Assembly (NCBI GenBank): GCA_965370955.1
Contig: CBDUWP010000017.1
Span: forward strand, 1-19,883
DNA length: 19,883 nt
Reading direction: 5' to 3'
Source of the DNA: CBDUWP01 sp965370955
GTDB taxonomy: Bacteria > Planctomycetota > Phycisphaerae > Sedimentisphaerales > Anaerobacaceae
Shown: positions 1 through 6,439 of the stretch, one piece after another
How the letters are laid out: every line of letters begins with the position of its first letter
How positions within the stretch are numbered: the first letter of the stretch is position 1
Position numbers and translations under genes: made by a program
The notes under the pieces: model-generated
Databases searched by the model: none
What the model was told of the DNA's origin: nothing
The model's input: only the letters and a program-made list of their open reading frames with translations

Positions 1-215
1 ACCTTGAACATATTTTTGAAAAATTCCGGCAAGCCGACGGTTCCCTAACTCGCCGTTCGACAGGCAGTGGTCTCGGCCTTGCCATTTGTAAAGAACTAGC
101 CCTTATGATTGCAGGCTCTATTGGTGTCGAAAGCGAGCTCGACAAAGGCTCAACATTCTATTTAGATATTCCAACAATTTTGGCTCAAGATACAGCCGGC
201 GACAATAGTCAATAA
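1..215 (+). CDS. Sensor histidine kinase, C-terminal end (partial)
   Basis: The reading frame is open from the window edge to TAA at 213-215, followed at once by a second TAA. The translation contains FEKFRQADGS, then the G2-box GSGLGLAI, then a GSTFYLDIP ending. This is the classic F-box/G2-box tail of a HATPase_c ATP-binding domain in a two-component or hybrid sensor kinase. The H-box and any sensor domain lie outside the window, so the signal sensed and the partner regulator are unknown. No receiver domain follows the ATPase domain. The next gene begins 20 nt downstream on the same strand, so the two may be co-transcribed. Confidence 0.93.
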   Translation, partial: LEHIFEKFRQADGSLTRRSTGSGLGLAICKELALMIAGSIGVESELDKGSTFYLDIPTILAQDTAGDNSQ

Positions 216-235
216 TAAAAGGATTCTTAAAAAAC

Positions 236-934
236 GTGACCAATCATCCAAAACCAACAGAATCAATAAAGATAAATCGGTTTCAACGTCTCATTGGCCA
301 AAGAATGTCACTATCTAAACAGACTAAGCCCTGCTTCTATTTAAAAAGCCAAGCTGATGTCACTGAGCTAATGGCAATGAGACACAAATTAAAAAAAGCG
401 ATCGGGACAAAAATAACCACAAATGCTTTTTATATTGAAGCTGCTGCAAGAGCCGTCAAAAAATTTCCTTTAACAGCCGGCTTAATTGAAAACAATAAAA
501 TAAAAATTGCCAAACAAATAAACATTGGCTTTGCGGTCAACACATCCGTTGGCTTGGTTGTGCCTGTGATAAAAAATGCCGATCAAAAAACCCTCGCTGA
601 TATTGCCAAATCTGAAAAAACCTTAACCGATTCCGCCAGAAGCAATCGCCTAACGCCTGACGAACTAACTGGCGAAACAATGGCGATCAGCAACCTTGGC
701 GCCTATGATATCGATTGTTTTTTAGGCATCGTTCCCCCTCAAACATCTGTCATTTTAGCAATCGGTAAAAGTACGCCGGCGGCAGCTGTTTTTGAAAACG
801 CCCCTGCCGTAAGAAGGATTGTCAATTTGTCGCTTGCTGTTGACAGGCGAATAATAGACGAGATTTACGCTGCGAAATTTATGCGTTTTATTATTAGTCA
901 GCTTGAAAACCCCAGCCATTTAGCCGACAACTAA
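236..934 (+). CDS. Stand-alone 2-oxoacid dehydrogenase E2-type acyltransferase core, catalytic His replaced
   Basis: This 232-aa protein matches the catalytic (inner-core) domain of 2-oxoacid dehydrogenase E2 subunits from end to end. Visible family landmarks are QRMSLSKQTKPCFYL (22-36), INIGFAVNTSVGLVVPVI (95-112) and MAISNLGAYDID (149-160). The lipoyl and peripheral-subunit-binding domains of a normal E2 (usually about 400 aa or more) are absent. The active-site motif DHRxxDG reads DRRIIDE (203-209): the catalytic His is Arg204 and the Gly is Glu209, while Asp208 is kept. The start is GTG with AAAAGGA 12 nt upstream. No E1 or E3 gene is in the window. It may be a non-catalytic scaffold or regulator derived from E2, or an acyltransferase with altered chemistry. 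The family call is firm; the function is open. Confidence 0.85.
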   Translation: MTNHPKPTESIKINRFQRLIGQRMSLSKQTKPCFYLKSQADVTELMAMRHKLKKAIGTKITTNAFYIEAAARAVKKFPLTAGLIENNKIKIAKQINIGFAVNTSVGLVVPVIKNADQKTLADIAKSEKTLTDSARSNRLTPDELTGETMAISNLGAYDIDCFLGIVPPQTSVILAIGKSTPAAAVFENAPAVRRIVNLSLAVDRRIIDEIYAAKFMRFIISQLENPSHLADN

Positions 935-968
935 ACCCACGCAGTCAGCAAGCTACCGCTAAAAAATT

Positions 969-1895
969 TTAAGATAGCTTATCAGTTATCTCGAGGTTCG
1001 TTGTTGTTTTCTCTTTTGGCAGCGATTGGATCTCGATTGGGATCGGGTTCTGCTGGCTCGGACTTTCACCTTCATTTACATCTTCAATTTCGTCTTGTGT
1101 TTTTTGATCTTGACCGATTGCAATAAATTTAGCAACTTCGCCATAATCAGTTGACCCGTTACAGTCCGGTTCATATTCAAAAATGGTTTTTCCGTAGCTT
1201 GGCGCTTCAGCCAGTTTGATATTTCTGCGTATATATACAGGCAAAATTTGAGTTTTAGACCAAGGGCAATCCATTTCTCTGGCACTTTCCAAAAATTGGC
1301 CGATATCCGCCTTGACCTCGTGCGACAGTGACACTCTAGTATCGAACATGCACAATAAAATCCAGCTAACCTTAAGATTCGTATTGATTCTCTGATTGAC
1401 TAGCTCGACCGTTTGCAACAGTTTGCCTAATCCCTGTAATGCAAGAAAATGCGGTTGCAGCGGAATCAAAATATCCGTCACAGCCGCCAAGCCGTTCAAG
1501 GTCAACAGCCCCAACGACGGCGCACAATCGATAATCATATAATCGAACAAATCCTCCACCGCAACAAGGGCCTGTTTGAGAATCGTCTCCCTTGCAACGA
1601 CTGCGACCAGCTCGCTTTCTGCCCCGACCAGATCGATATTCGCCGGCAATAGCCACAAATTTCCCCGCACCTCCATCAACTCCTGCTTCAAATCTGCCCC
1701 GTGACACAACACCTGATAAGACCCAGCTTGAACCGCTTCAGGGTCCACTCCCAGATGGATCGTCAAATGAGCCTGCGGATCCATATCGACAACCAGCACT
1801 TTTTTTCCATCTCTAGCGAGGCCAGCCGCCACATTAACAGCTGTGGTGGTCTTACCGACTCCGCCTTTCTGGTTTAAGATCGCGATTTTTTTCAT
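969..1895 (-). CDS. parA: ParA/Soj-family Walker-type ATPase
   Basis: This is a 308-aa ParA/MinD-like ATPase. The deviant Walker A motif KGGVGKTT lies at residues 10-17, followed by the A-prime motif VVDMDPQ and a Walker B MIIDCAPSLGLLTLNGL. Such proteins bind ATP and nonspecific DNA as dimers and segregate chromosomes or position large complexes. I chose ATG at 1895 because MKKIAILNQKGG is the canonical N-terminus. An upstream in-frame GTG at 1940 would add 15 residues that look like read-through of the repeat. No good ribosome site precedes 1895, so translation may be coupled to the upstream mini-ORF, which stops 7 nt before. The last 50 or so residues form an acidic, Ser/Pro-rich tail. No parB is visible. 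It is probably the last gene of a ribH-nusB-parA operon and converges with the E2-like gene 34 bp away. Confidence 0.92.
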   Translation of the reverse strand: MKKIAILNQKGGVGKTTTAVNVAAGLARDGKKVLVVDMDPQAHLTIHLGVDPEAVQAGSYQVLCHGADLKQELMEVRGNLWLLPANIDLVGAESELVAVVARETILKQALVAVEDLFDYMIIDCAPSLGLLTLNGLAAVTDILIPLQPHFLALQGLGKLLQTVELVNQRINTNLKVSWILLCMFDTRVSLSHEVKADIGQFLESAREMDCPWSKTQILPVYIRRNIKLAEAPSYGKTIFEYEPDCNGSTDYGEVAKFIAIGQDQKTQDEIEDVNEGESPSQQNPIPIEIQSLPKEKTTTNLEITDKLS

Positions 1896-1902
1896 TGTTT
1901 TA

Positions 1903-1971
1903 TTATTTTGTTTCCCGCATAACCTTGAAGTTTCTGCCACAACTCACATTTACGATCGCGATTTTTCTCAT
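1903..1971 (-). CDS. Mini-ORF 2, a 22-aa copy of the parA start
   Basis: ATG at 1971 opens a 22-codon frame beginning MRKIAIVN and ending in TAA, seven nt before the parA ATG. The first eight residues mimic the ParA N-terminus (MKKIAILN), but the Walker A motif is missing. It is the second unit of a 76-bp tandem array. Because 76 is not a multiple of three, it is out of frame with parA. Compared with mini-ORF 1, 12 of 22 residues are identical, the length is the same and several codon differences are silent. It could be a coupled leader peptide or simply a decayed duplication. Nothing shows that it is translated. Confidence 0.35.
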   Translation of the reverse strand: MRKIAIVNVSCGRNFKVMRETK

Positions 1972-1978
1972 AGCCTTA

Positions 1979-2047
1979 TCACTTCCCGCCCCGCCTGACT
2001 TTCAAGCTTCTGCCTAGCTCTGTGTTTAAGATCGCGATTTTTATCAT
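1979..2047 (-). CDS. Mini-ORF 1, a 22-aa copy of the parA start
   Basis: ATG at 2047 lies 14 nt after the nusB stop codon and opens a 22-codon frame beginning MIKIAILN, ending in TGA. The next mini-ORF starts 7 nt later. The first 24 nt differ from the start of parA at a single base. The rest is basic (GR, KV, RR, GGK) and unrelated to ParA. No strong ribosome site is visible, so translation would rely on re-initiation from nusB. The conserved length and frame of both mini-ORFs are suggestive. A neutral repeat of the junction explains the sequence equally well. Confidence 0.35.
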   Translation of the reverse strand: MIKIAILNTELGRSLKVRRGGK

Positions 2048-2061
2048 TGTCTCATCATTTT

Positions 2062-2484
2062 CTATTCTTTGGCTTCTGTGCCGATTGTTTTTAGTACGGC
2101 ATCTAAAACGCCATTGACAAATGCCGATGATTTTTCTGTTCCGTAGCTTTTCGCCAATTCGATCGCTTCGTTGATCACGACCTTTGGCGGAATGTCCTCG
2201 CAGCACAACAGTTGATACACCGCCAGTCTCAATATATTTCTATCGACGACCGCCAATCTGCTTAGCTTCCATTTGATCGCTGCTTTTTCGATAGCTTCGT
2301 CACAGCGAGCAAGATTTTTTTTGCAGCCGAGCGTCCATTTCTTCGCCAGATCAGCTGTCATTTGATCTGCACAATTTTCTCTAAAGAACAGCGCAAGATC
2401 TCCTGCAAAATTGTCACCTTGAGCATCTAATTGATAAAGAGCCTGCATCGCCACTTGGCGAGCTTGAGTTCGTCTGTCTGCCAC
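2062..2484 (-). CDS. nusB: Transcription antitermination factor NusB
   Basis: This 140-aa all-helical protein starts MADRRTQARQVAMQALYQ, the typical NusB opening, and carries the conserved late segment RLAVVDRNILRLAVYQLL followed by PPKVVINEAIELAKSYG. NusB binds boxA RNA with S10 (NusE) and supports processive antitermination of rRNA transcription. The length is normal for the family (about 130-150 aa). The start is GTG with GGGA 8 nt upstream. It lies 16 nt downstream of ribH, an arrangement common in bacteria. The stop TAG at 2062-2064 is followed by the 76-bp array leading into parA. Confidence 0.95.
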   Translation of the reverse strand: MADRRTQARQVAMQALYQLDAQGDNFAGDLALFFRENCADQMTADLAKKWTLGCKKNLARCDEAIEKAAIKWKLSRLAVVDRNILRLAVYQLLCCEDIPPKVVINEAIELAKSYGTEKSSAFVNGVLDAVLKTIGTEAKE

Positions 2485-2500
2485 AGAATAATTCCCAATC

Positions 2501-2965
2501 TTAGATTTGTTTTAGTACGCTAACCATTTCCATTGCGCTCATCGCGGCGGTAGCTCCAGTGTTGCCCATTTTGGTACCGGCCCGTTCGATCGCCTGTTCG
2601 ATTGAATCGCAGGTAAGAACTCCAAAGATCGCCGGCACATCGAAATCATAATTGAGTTGGCCGATCCCTCTTGTCACCTGCTGACAAACGCTGTCGAAAT
2701 GCGGAGTCTGTCCTCGAATTACAGCACCGAGACATATGACCGCATCATATTTACCGCTTTTAGCCAGTTTTTTCGCAGCCATTGTAATTTCGCAGGCCCC
2801 CGGCACCCACAAAACGGTAATATCTTTTTCGTTCGCTTTGTGCCTAACGAGATTATCGATAGCTCCAGCCAACAATTTTGACGTCACAAATTCGTTAAAT
2901 CTGCTGACGACGATAGCATATTTCCCATTTTCAGCCGAGATTTGGCCTTCTATTATGTTTGCCAT
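2501..2965 (-). CDS. ribH: 6,7-dimethyl-8-ribityllumazine synthase
   Basis: RibH condenses 5-amino-6-ribitylamino-uracil with 3,4-dihydroxy-2-butanone 4-phosphate, the penultimate step of riboflavin synthesis. The 154-aa protein has the substrate loop SRFNEFVT (21-28), GAVIRGQTPHFD (80-91) with the catalytic His89, and the phosphate-binding Arg in ERAGTKMGNTG (127-137). The common GNKG is GNTG here. GGAG lies 11 nt before the ATG. It is the first gene of the ribH-nusB-parA unit. No FMN riboswitch consensus was recognised upstream, so control by FMN is not supported. Confidence 0.95.
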   Translation of the reverse strand: MANIIEGQISAENGKYAIVVSRFNEFVTSKLLAGAIDNLVRHKANEKDITVLWVPGACEITMAAKKLAKSGKYDAVICLGAVIRGQTPHFDSVCQQVTRGIGQLNYDFDVPAIFGVLTCDSIEQAIERAGTKMGNTGATAAMSAMEMVSVLKQI

Positions 2966-3293
2966 GATTCATATTTCTCCACAAACGGTTCTCTTTTGGC
3001 GATATTGTACAATTTTTGCCTCGTCATTATAAGACTATTTATCTTTGATTTCCAGAAAAACCCCTATTTCGCCATATTTTGGTTCCGATAGCAGAATGTA
3101 ATTTAGCATTTAAACCCTTTATTATCAAAACTTTAAACCAATAAATCATGTTTAGCCTTACATTTGTCCAAAAAAAACTAAAATCTGTCCAAAAAATCAC
3201 TAACTTGACCTCGTTTTAGGTTCGATACAGCCATACGGGGCATAAAAAAGATATGTCGCTTAATTTTATACATTCATTTTAAGAGTTTTAACG
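2966..3293. other. Divergent intergenic region with spaced direct repeats
   Basis: This 328-bp AT-rich gap separates divergently transcribed ribH and the TPR gene and holds no convincing ORF. TGTCCAAAAAA occurs at 3165 and again at 3186, 21 bp apart or two helical turns, each copy running on to ACTAA. TTTAAACC also occurs twice further left. A TTGACC at 3205 lacks a well-spaced -10, so I could not assign a promoter for the TPR gene. Confidence 0.5.
3004..3054 (-). promoter_or_regulatory. Candidate promoter for ribH-nusB-parA
   Basis: On the minus strand a perfect TATAAT sits at 3031-3026. TGGAAA (four of six against TTGACA) lies 17 bp upstream at 3054-3049. A second weaker -10, TACAAT, lies at 3009-3004. 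The distance to the ribH ATG at 2965 suits a leader of about 50 nt. This is a by-eye match only. Confidence 0.4.
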
Positions 3294-4670
3294 ATGCTTT
3301 TTGATGAGACAAATTTCGGTTCTTACGGTCAAGCCGAGCAAAACGCTCGCGAGGCCTTTGAATTATATGATGACGGTGACATGGTAGAGGCCTTAGTTGA
3401 AATTGATCAGGCGATCAAGATAAATCCTGCCAATGCCAATTGGCATTTCAATAGAGGTTTGATTTTGGACAGTCTCGGCAGATTTGACGAAGCCGCAGCA
3501 GCTTACGAGCATGCAATGGAATTAAATCCTGACGACCTTGAGATATTAAATTCGTTGGCGGTCGACTATACCAGAGGCGGCTTTTACGATCGCGCTTTGG
3601 GATTATTCGAGCATATTCAGCGGCTAGATCCTGACTATGAGCCCAGCTACTGCAATCGCATCATCACTTATACCGAGATGGAGCGTCACGACAAGGCTGA
3701 GGAAATGTTTTATCTCGCCCAGCAAATCAAGCCTGATTGCGCCCTATGCTTTTACAATATTGGCAACAATCTTTTCGTTCGCGGCGAATATGAAAAAACT
3801 CTTTGCTGTTGGAAAAAGACTCTTCGTTACGATCCTGATCACCCTCAGATCAACTATCGCATAGCTCAAGCCTATTGGGCAAGCGACCATCTTGACGAAT
3901 CAGTCGAATATTTTTTGAAAGAGTTAAGAATCGATCCCGGCAAGATTGACGTTTTGATTGACTTTGGCGTATTGCTTTTGCAGATGGGGCAAATCGATTC
4001 AGCCCGCGAAAAATTTCATCGCGTTTGCGAGCTCGTCCCGCACCACGCTCAAGCCGTGTTTTATCTCGGCGAGATAGAGTTCAACAATAAGCATTACGAA
4101 CAAGCCCAGCATCTTTACAGTTTAGCCTTTGATTTCAGCGGCCACAGTTTAGCCGGCGCCAATTATCGTCTCGGCCAGTGCCAATTATTAGCCGGCAACA
4201 AATCCGAAGCCGTCAATTATTTGCTATGCGAGATAAGTTTATCACCGAAAGATTCCGTCAGCCTAACCTCGATGGGCGCCATGCTCATGGAGTTAGAGCA
4301 GTTCGACAGTGCCAACAATTGTTTTTTGAAAGCCATCGATTACGATAGCTCTAATAAACATGCCTTTTATTATCTTGGCATTCTGCTGGCTTCTAATGAC
4401 CGATTGACAGAGGCTGTCGAGTTTTTGACTTGTGCCGTCGATCTTGACGACAAATTCACAGACGCTTTTCGTCAGCTTGCGATGGTTTATATGTCTATGG
4501 GCCATTACGATCAGGCCGCCGGTCAGATTGCCCAAGCCGCCAAAAGTATCAGCAACCAAAACAGCAGCGACAGTCGCCAAATAAAAAAACTCAGCCGCAA
4601 GATTCATCGAGCCTGCACATTAGAGCATACCAAAGCCCGTCTCGGCAGCCTTTTGCATTTTAGCTCATAA
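3294..4670 (+). CDS. Tetratricopeptide-repeat protein
   Basis: This 458-aa protein is made almost wholly of about 34-residue TPR units, roughly twelve by eye. Typical cores are WHFNRGLILDSLGRFDEAA, LAVDYTRGGFYDRAL and AFYYLGILLASNDRLTEAVEF. TPR arrays are protein-binding superhelices, and no enzymatic domain is attached. There is no signal peptide or membrane segment, so it is probably cytoplasmic. I associate this sequence type (DETNFGSYGQAEQNAREAFELYDDGD at the start, split here as DETNFGSYG then QAEQNAREAF) with Phycisphaerae, from memory. The last 40 residues are basic and non-repetitive. The start has AAGAG about 8 nt upstream. It stands alone, flanked by the regulatory gap and the tRNA locus. 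Its partner is unknown. Confidence 0.88.
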   Translation: MLFDETNFGSYGQAEQNAREAFELYDDGDMVEALVEIDQAIKINPANANWHFNRGLILDSLGRFDEAAAAYEHAMELNPDDLEILNSLAVDYTRGGFYDRALGLFEHIQRLDPDYEPSYCNRIITYTEMERHDKAEEMFYLAQQIKPDCALCFYNIGNNLFVRGEYEKTLCCWKKTLRYDPDHPQINYRIAQAYWASDHLDESVEYFLKELRIDPGKIDVLIDFGVLLLQMGQIDSAREKFHRVCELVPHHAQAVFYLGEIEFNNKHYEQAQHLYSLAFDFSGHSLAGANYRLGQCQLLAGNKSEAVNYLLCEISLSPKDSVSLTSMGAMLMELEQFDSANNCFLKAIDYDSSNKHAFYYLGILLASNDRLTEAVEFLTCAVDLDDKFTDAFRQLAMVYMSMGHYDQAAGQIAQAAKSISNQNSSDSRQIKKLSRKIHRACTLEHTKARLGSLLHFSS

Positions 4671-4711
4671 TCGCTATTGATTTACCTCGAGCGGCATCAA
4701 TTAGAAATCAT

Positions 4712-4740
4712 TTGCAAATTTCGTTAAAATCGCTTACACT
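4712..4740 (+). promoter_or_regulatory. Candidate promoter for the tRNA-Leu locus
   Basis: TTGCAA at 4712-4717 is followed after 17 bp by TACACT at 4735-4740. Both hexamers are moderate sigma-70 matches with ideal spacing. A transcript from here would carry both tRNA-half repeats before the intact tRNA-Leu. Confidence 0.35.
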
Positions 4741-4782
4741 TATTCCGCGTTAGCAGTTGGATTTATAACTAGATAGTTAGAT

Positions 4783-4944
4783 GGCTGAGCGGCAAAATGG
4801 CAGACGCTGGGGATTTAAAAATCTCATGATTGCTAGAATTGCTTGAACTTGGCCGCAATGAATGGCTGAGCGGCAAAATGGCAGACGCTGGGGATTTAAA
4901 AATCTCATGATTGCTAGAATTGCTTGAACTTGGCCGCAATGAAT
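4783..4944 (+). repeat. Two identical 81-bp units carrying the 5' half of tRNA-Leu(UAA)
   Basis: GGCTGAG occurs at 4783, 4864 and 4945, exactly 81 bp apart. Units 1 and 2 are identical over 81 bp. Each begins with a copy of the tRNA 5' half (acceptor strand, D-arm and anticodon loop with TTTAAAA) and then leaves tRNA homology at ATCTC for a roughly 40-bp non-tRNA stretch. The copies differ from the real gene at three D-arm-region positions, which breaks one D-stem pair. They lack the variable arm, T-arm and 3' acceptor strand, so they are not functional tRNAs. Confidence 0.93.
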
Positions 4945-5027
4945 GGCTGAGTGGCGGAATGGCAGACGCTGGGGATTTAAAATCCCCTGCCCGATTGGGC
5001 GTGTGGGTTCGACTCCCACCTCGGCTA
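4945..5027 (+). tRNA. tRNA-Leu (anticodon UAA)
   Basis: The full cloverleaf can be drawn by hand. Acceptor 4945-4951 pairs with 5020-5026, discriminator A is at 5027, and the D-stem is GCG/CGC. The anticodon stem is GGGGA/TCCCC with loop TTTAAAA, giving anticodon UAA at 4978-4980. The class II variable arm is GCCC-GATT-GGGC, and the T-arm is GTGGG-TTCGACT-CCCAC. It reads UUA leucine codons. CCA is not encoded. The acceptor stem carries two wobbles, including an unusual first pair G1-U72 and U4-G69. The gene follows two tandem copies of its own 5' half. Confidence 0.95.
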
Positions 5028-5072
5028 GTGTTTAACAATCAGACGATCAGCTCAAGCTGAAGCAATCTCAAC

Positions 5073-5092
5073 TATAATTAATATTCATGGAG
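5073..5092 (+). promoter_or_regulatory. -10 box and ribosome site before the citrate synthase-like gene
   Basis: A perfect TATAAT lies at 5073-5078, but no recognisable -35 is correctly spaced. GGAG at 5089-5092 is 9 nt before the ATG at 5102. This favours 5102 over the in-frame ATG at 5087, which overlaps the ribosome site. If the -10 is used, the leader is only about 17 nt. Confidence 0.4.
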
Positions 5093-5101
5093 ATTTTATA
5101 T

Positions 5102-6430
5102 ATGGCTAAAAAACCGAAACTTATCAACTCTTCGGAGCCGAATTTATATCGGCACATATTCCCTTACACGGAGTTCCCTAAGGTTGTTTTTGACGATGAT
5201 TCCGCCAAATTTGACATACCTGACGACATTTGGATCACCGACACGACTTTCCGTGACGGCCAGCAGTCTCGTCCTCCTTATACACCTGAGCAGATTTTAG
5301 CTATTTTTGATTTGCTTCATGAGATTGACAACAATACTGGATTGATTCGTCAGAGCGAATTTTTTCTATATTCCGATCGCGATCGCAAAGCCGTTGAGCT
5401 TTGCCTTGAACGGGGCTACAAATTTCCAGAGATTACCGGTTGGATTCGCGCCGTTGCCAGCGATTTCAAATTCGTCACCCAGATGGGTCTCAAGGAGACC
5501 GGCATTTTGACATCCGCCAGTGATTACCATGTATTTTTGAAACTTGGCCGCAGTCGCGCTCAGGCTTTGGATAGCTACCTCCACATTGTCAAGACCGCAT
5601 TAGACGCTGGCATTATTCCTCGCTGTCACTTTGAGGACATCACTCGCGCCGACTATGAGGGTTTTATTTTGCCTTTTGCTGCTGAGCTTTTGGAGCTTGC
5701 CGATAAATACAACAGCCCTGTCAAGATACGTTTATGCGACACTCTTGGCTTTGGTATTCCTTGGGCGAATGCTTCATTGCCTCGCGGCGTTCCTAAATTG
5801 ATCGCCGGCCTTCGCGAGCTTGGTTTCCCTAGCGAATGGCTCGAGTGGCACGGTCATAACGATTTTCACAAGGTTGCAGTCAACGCCTCGACTGCTTGGC
5901 TTTACGGTTGCTGCGCTGCGAACTGCTCGATTTTTGGCATTGGCGAGCGAACCGGCAATCCGCCTTTGGAAGCTTTGGTTGTCGAGCATGCTCAGATCAA
6001 GGGTCTCAATCCCGCAATAAACTATCAAGCGATCACCAGATTAACCGAATATGCCATTAGTGAGCTTGGCTTTGAGATACCTGCTAATTATCCATTAGTT
6101 GGCAAGGATTTCAATGTCACTCGCGCCGGCATTCACGCTGACGGTCTTTTGAAGAACGAGGAGATTTACAATTGCTTTGACACTGGCAACATTCTCGATC
6201 GCCCTGTCAACGTTGCGATAACTGACAAATCTGGTGCAGCCGGCATCAAGCATTGGATCGAATCTCGTTATCAGATCACGGTCGCCAAGCACGACCCTTG
6301 CATTTTGAAGATCAAGGATACCATTGATTCCGAATACGACAAGGATCGCGTCTCAGCCATTTCCGATAGCGAGATGAAAACTTGGGTCAAGGAAGCTTTC
6401 GGTGCTAATCTTCCTCCAGAGAAGAAATAG
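5102..6430 (+). CDS. Re-citrate synthase / isopropylmalate synthase-like enzyme
   Basis: This is a 442-aa HMGL-like TIM-barrel acyl-CoA-dependent aldol-type enzyme. Motifs are ITDTTFRDGQQ (46-56, metal-binding Asp and catalytic Arg), CHFEDITRADY, metal-binding HGHND (250-254) and GIGERTGN (279-286), then GKDFNVTRAGIHADG. The C-terminal LeuA allosteric domain of true 2-isopropylmalate synthase is missing. The phrases FRDGQQSRPPYT and IRQSEFFLYSD are, from memory, those of the Re-citrate synthase group described in anaerobes such as Clostridium kluyveri. That activity condenses acetyl-CoA with oxaloacetate with Re-face stereochemistry. Homocitrate or isopropylmalate synthase remain alternatives. 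The HAD gene starts 9 nt after its stop, so the two are probably co-transcribed. Confidence 0.82.
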   Translation: MAKKPKLINSSEPNLYRHIFPYTEFPKVVFDDDSAKFDIPDDIWITDTTFRDGQQSRPPYTPEQILAIFDLLHEIDNNTGLIRQSEFFLYSDRDRKAVELCLERGYKFPEITGWIRAVASDFKFVTQMGLKETGILTSASDYHVFLKLGRSRAQALDSYLHIVKTALDAGIIPRCHFEDITRADYEGFILPFAAELLELADKYNSPVKIRLCDTLGFGIPWANASLPRGVPKLIAGLRELGFPSEWLEWHGHNDFHKVAVNASTAWLYGCCAANCSIFGIGERTGNPPLEALVVEHAQIKGLNPAINYQAITRLTEYAISELGFEIPANYPLVGKDFNVTRAGIHADGLLKNEEIYNCFDTGNILDRPVNVAITDKSGAAGIKHWIESRYQITVAKHDPCILKIKDTIDSEYDKDRVSAISDSEMKTWVKEAFGANLPPEKK

Positions 6431-6439
6431 TTTTTACAG

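Larger units (their letters stand above)
1872..2047 (-). repeat. 76-bp tandem array of the nusB-parA junction
   Basis: Three ATG codons followed by near-identical sequence lie at 2047, 1971 and 1895, exactly 76 bp apart each time. The two full upstream units align without gaps over 76 bp at 49 identical positions (hand count). The third unit is the start of parA itself and matches only over its first 24-27 bp. The middle of each unit (GGCAGAAGCTT) also resembles the nusB 3' end (GGCACAGAAGCC). The unit therefore looks like a duplicated nusB-tail/parA-head junction. Confidence 0.85.

Noticed and set aside
2966..3293. FMN riboswitch upstream of ribH
   Set aside because: I could not find the conserved RFN-element blocks, and the promoter candidate leaves a leader of only about 50 nt.
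4783..4944. CRISPR array
   Set aside because: The two units are contiguous and identical over 81 bp with no variable spacers, and no cas gene is nearby.
4783..5027. Group I intron remnant, as tRNA-Leu(UAA) is a known intron host
   Set aside because: The intact tRNA is uninterrupted and the 40-bp stretches are far too short and lack recognisable intron core elements.
4945..5027. Integration (att) site of a mobile element
   Set aside because: Integrases usually duplicate the tRNA 3' end. Here the 5' half is repeated, the copies are tandem, and there is no integrase or cargo.
4769..5038. Minus-strand ORF of 89 codons with repeated FKSPASAILPLSH segments
   Set aside because: It is the antisense reading of tRNA-Leu and its half-copies. 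The periodic peptide comes from the 81-bp DNA repeat, not from a protein-coding repeat.
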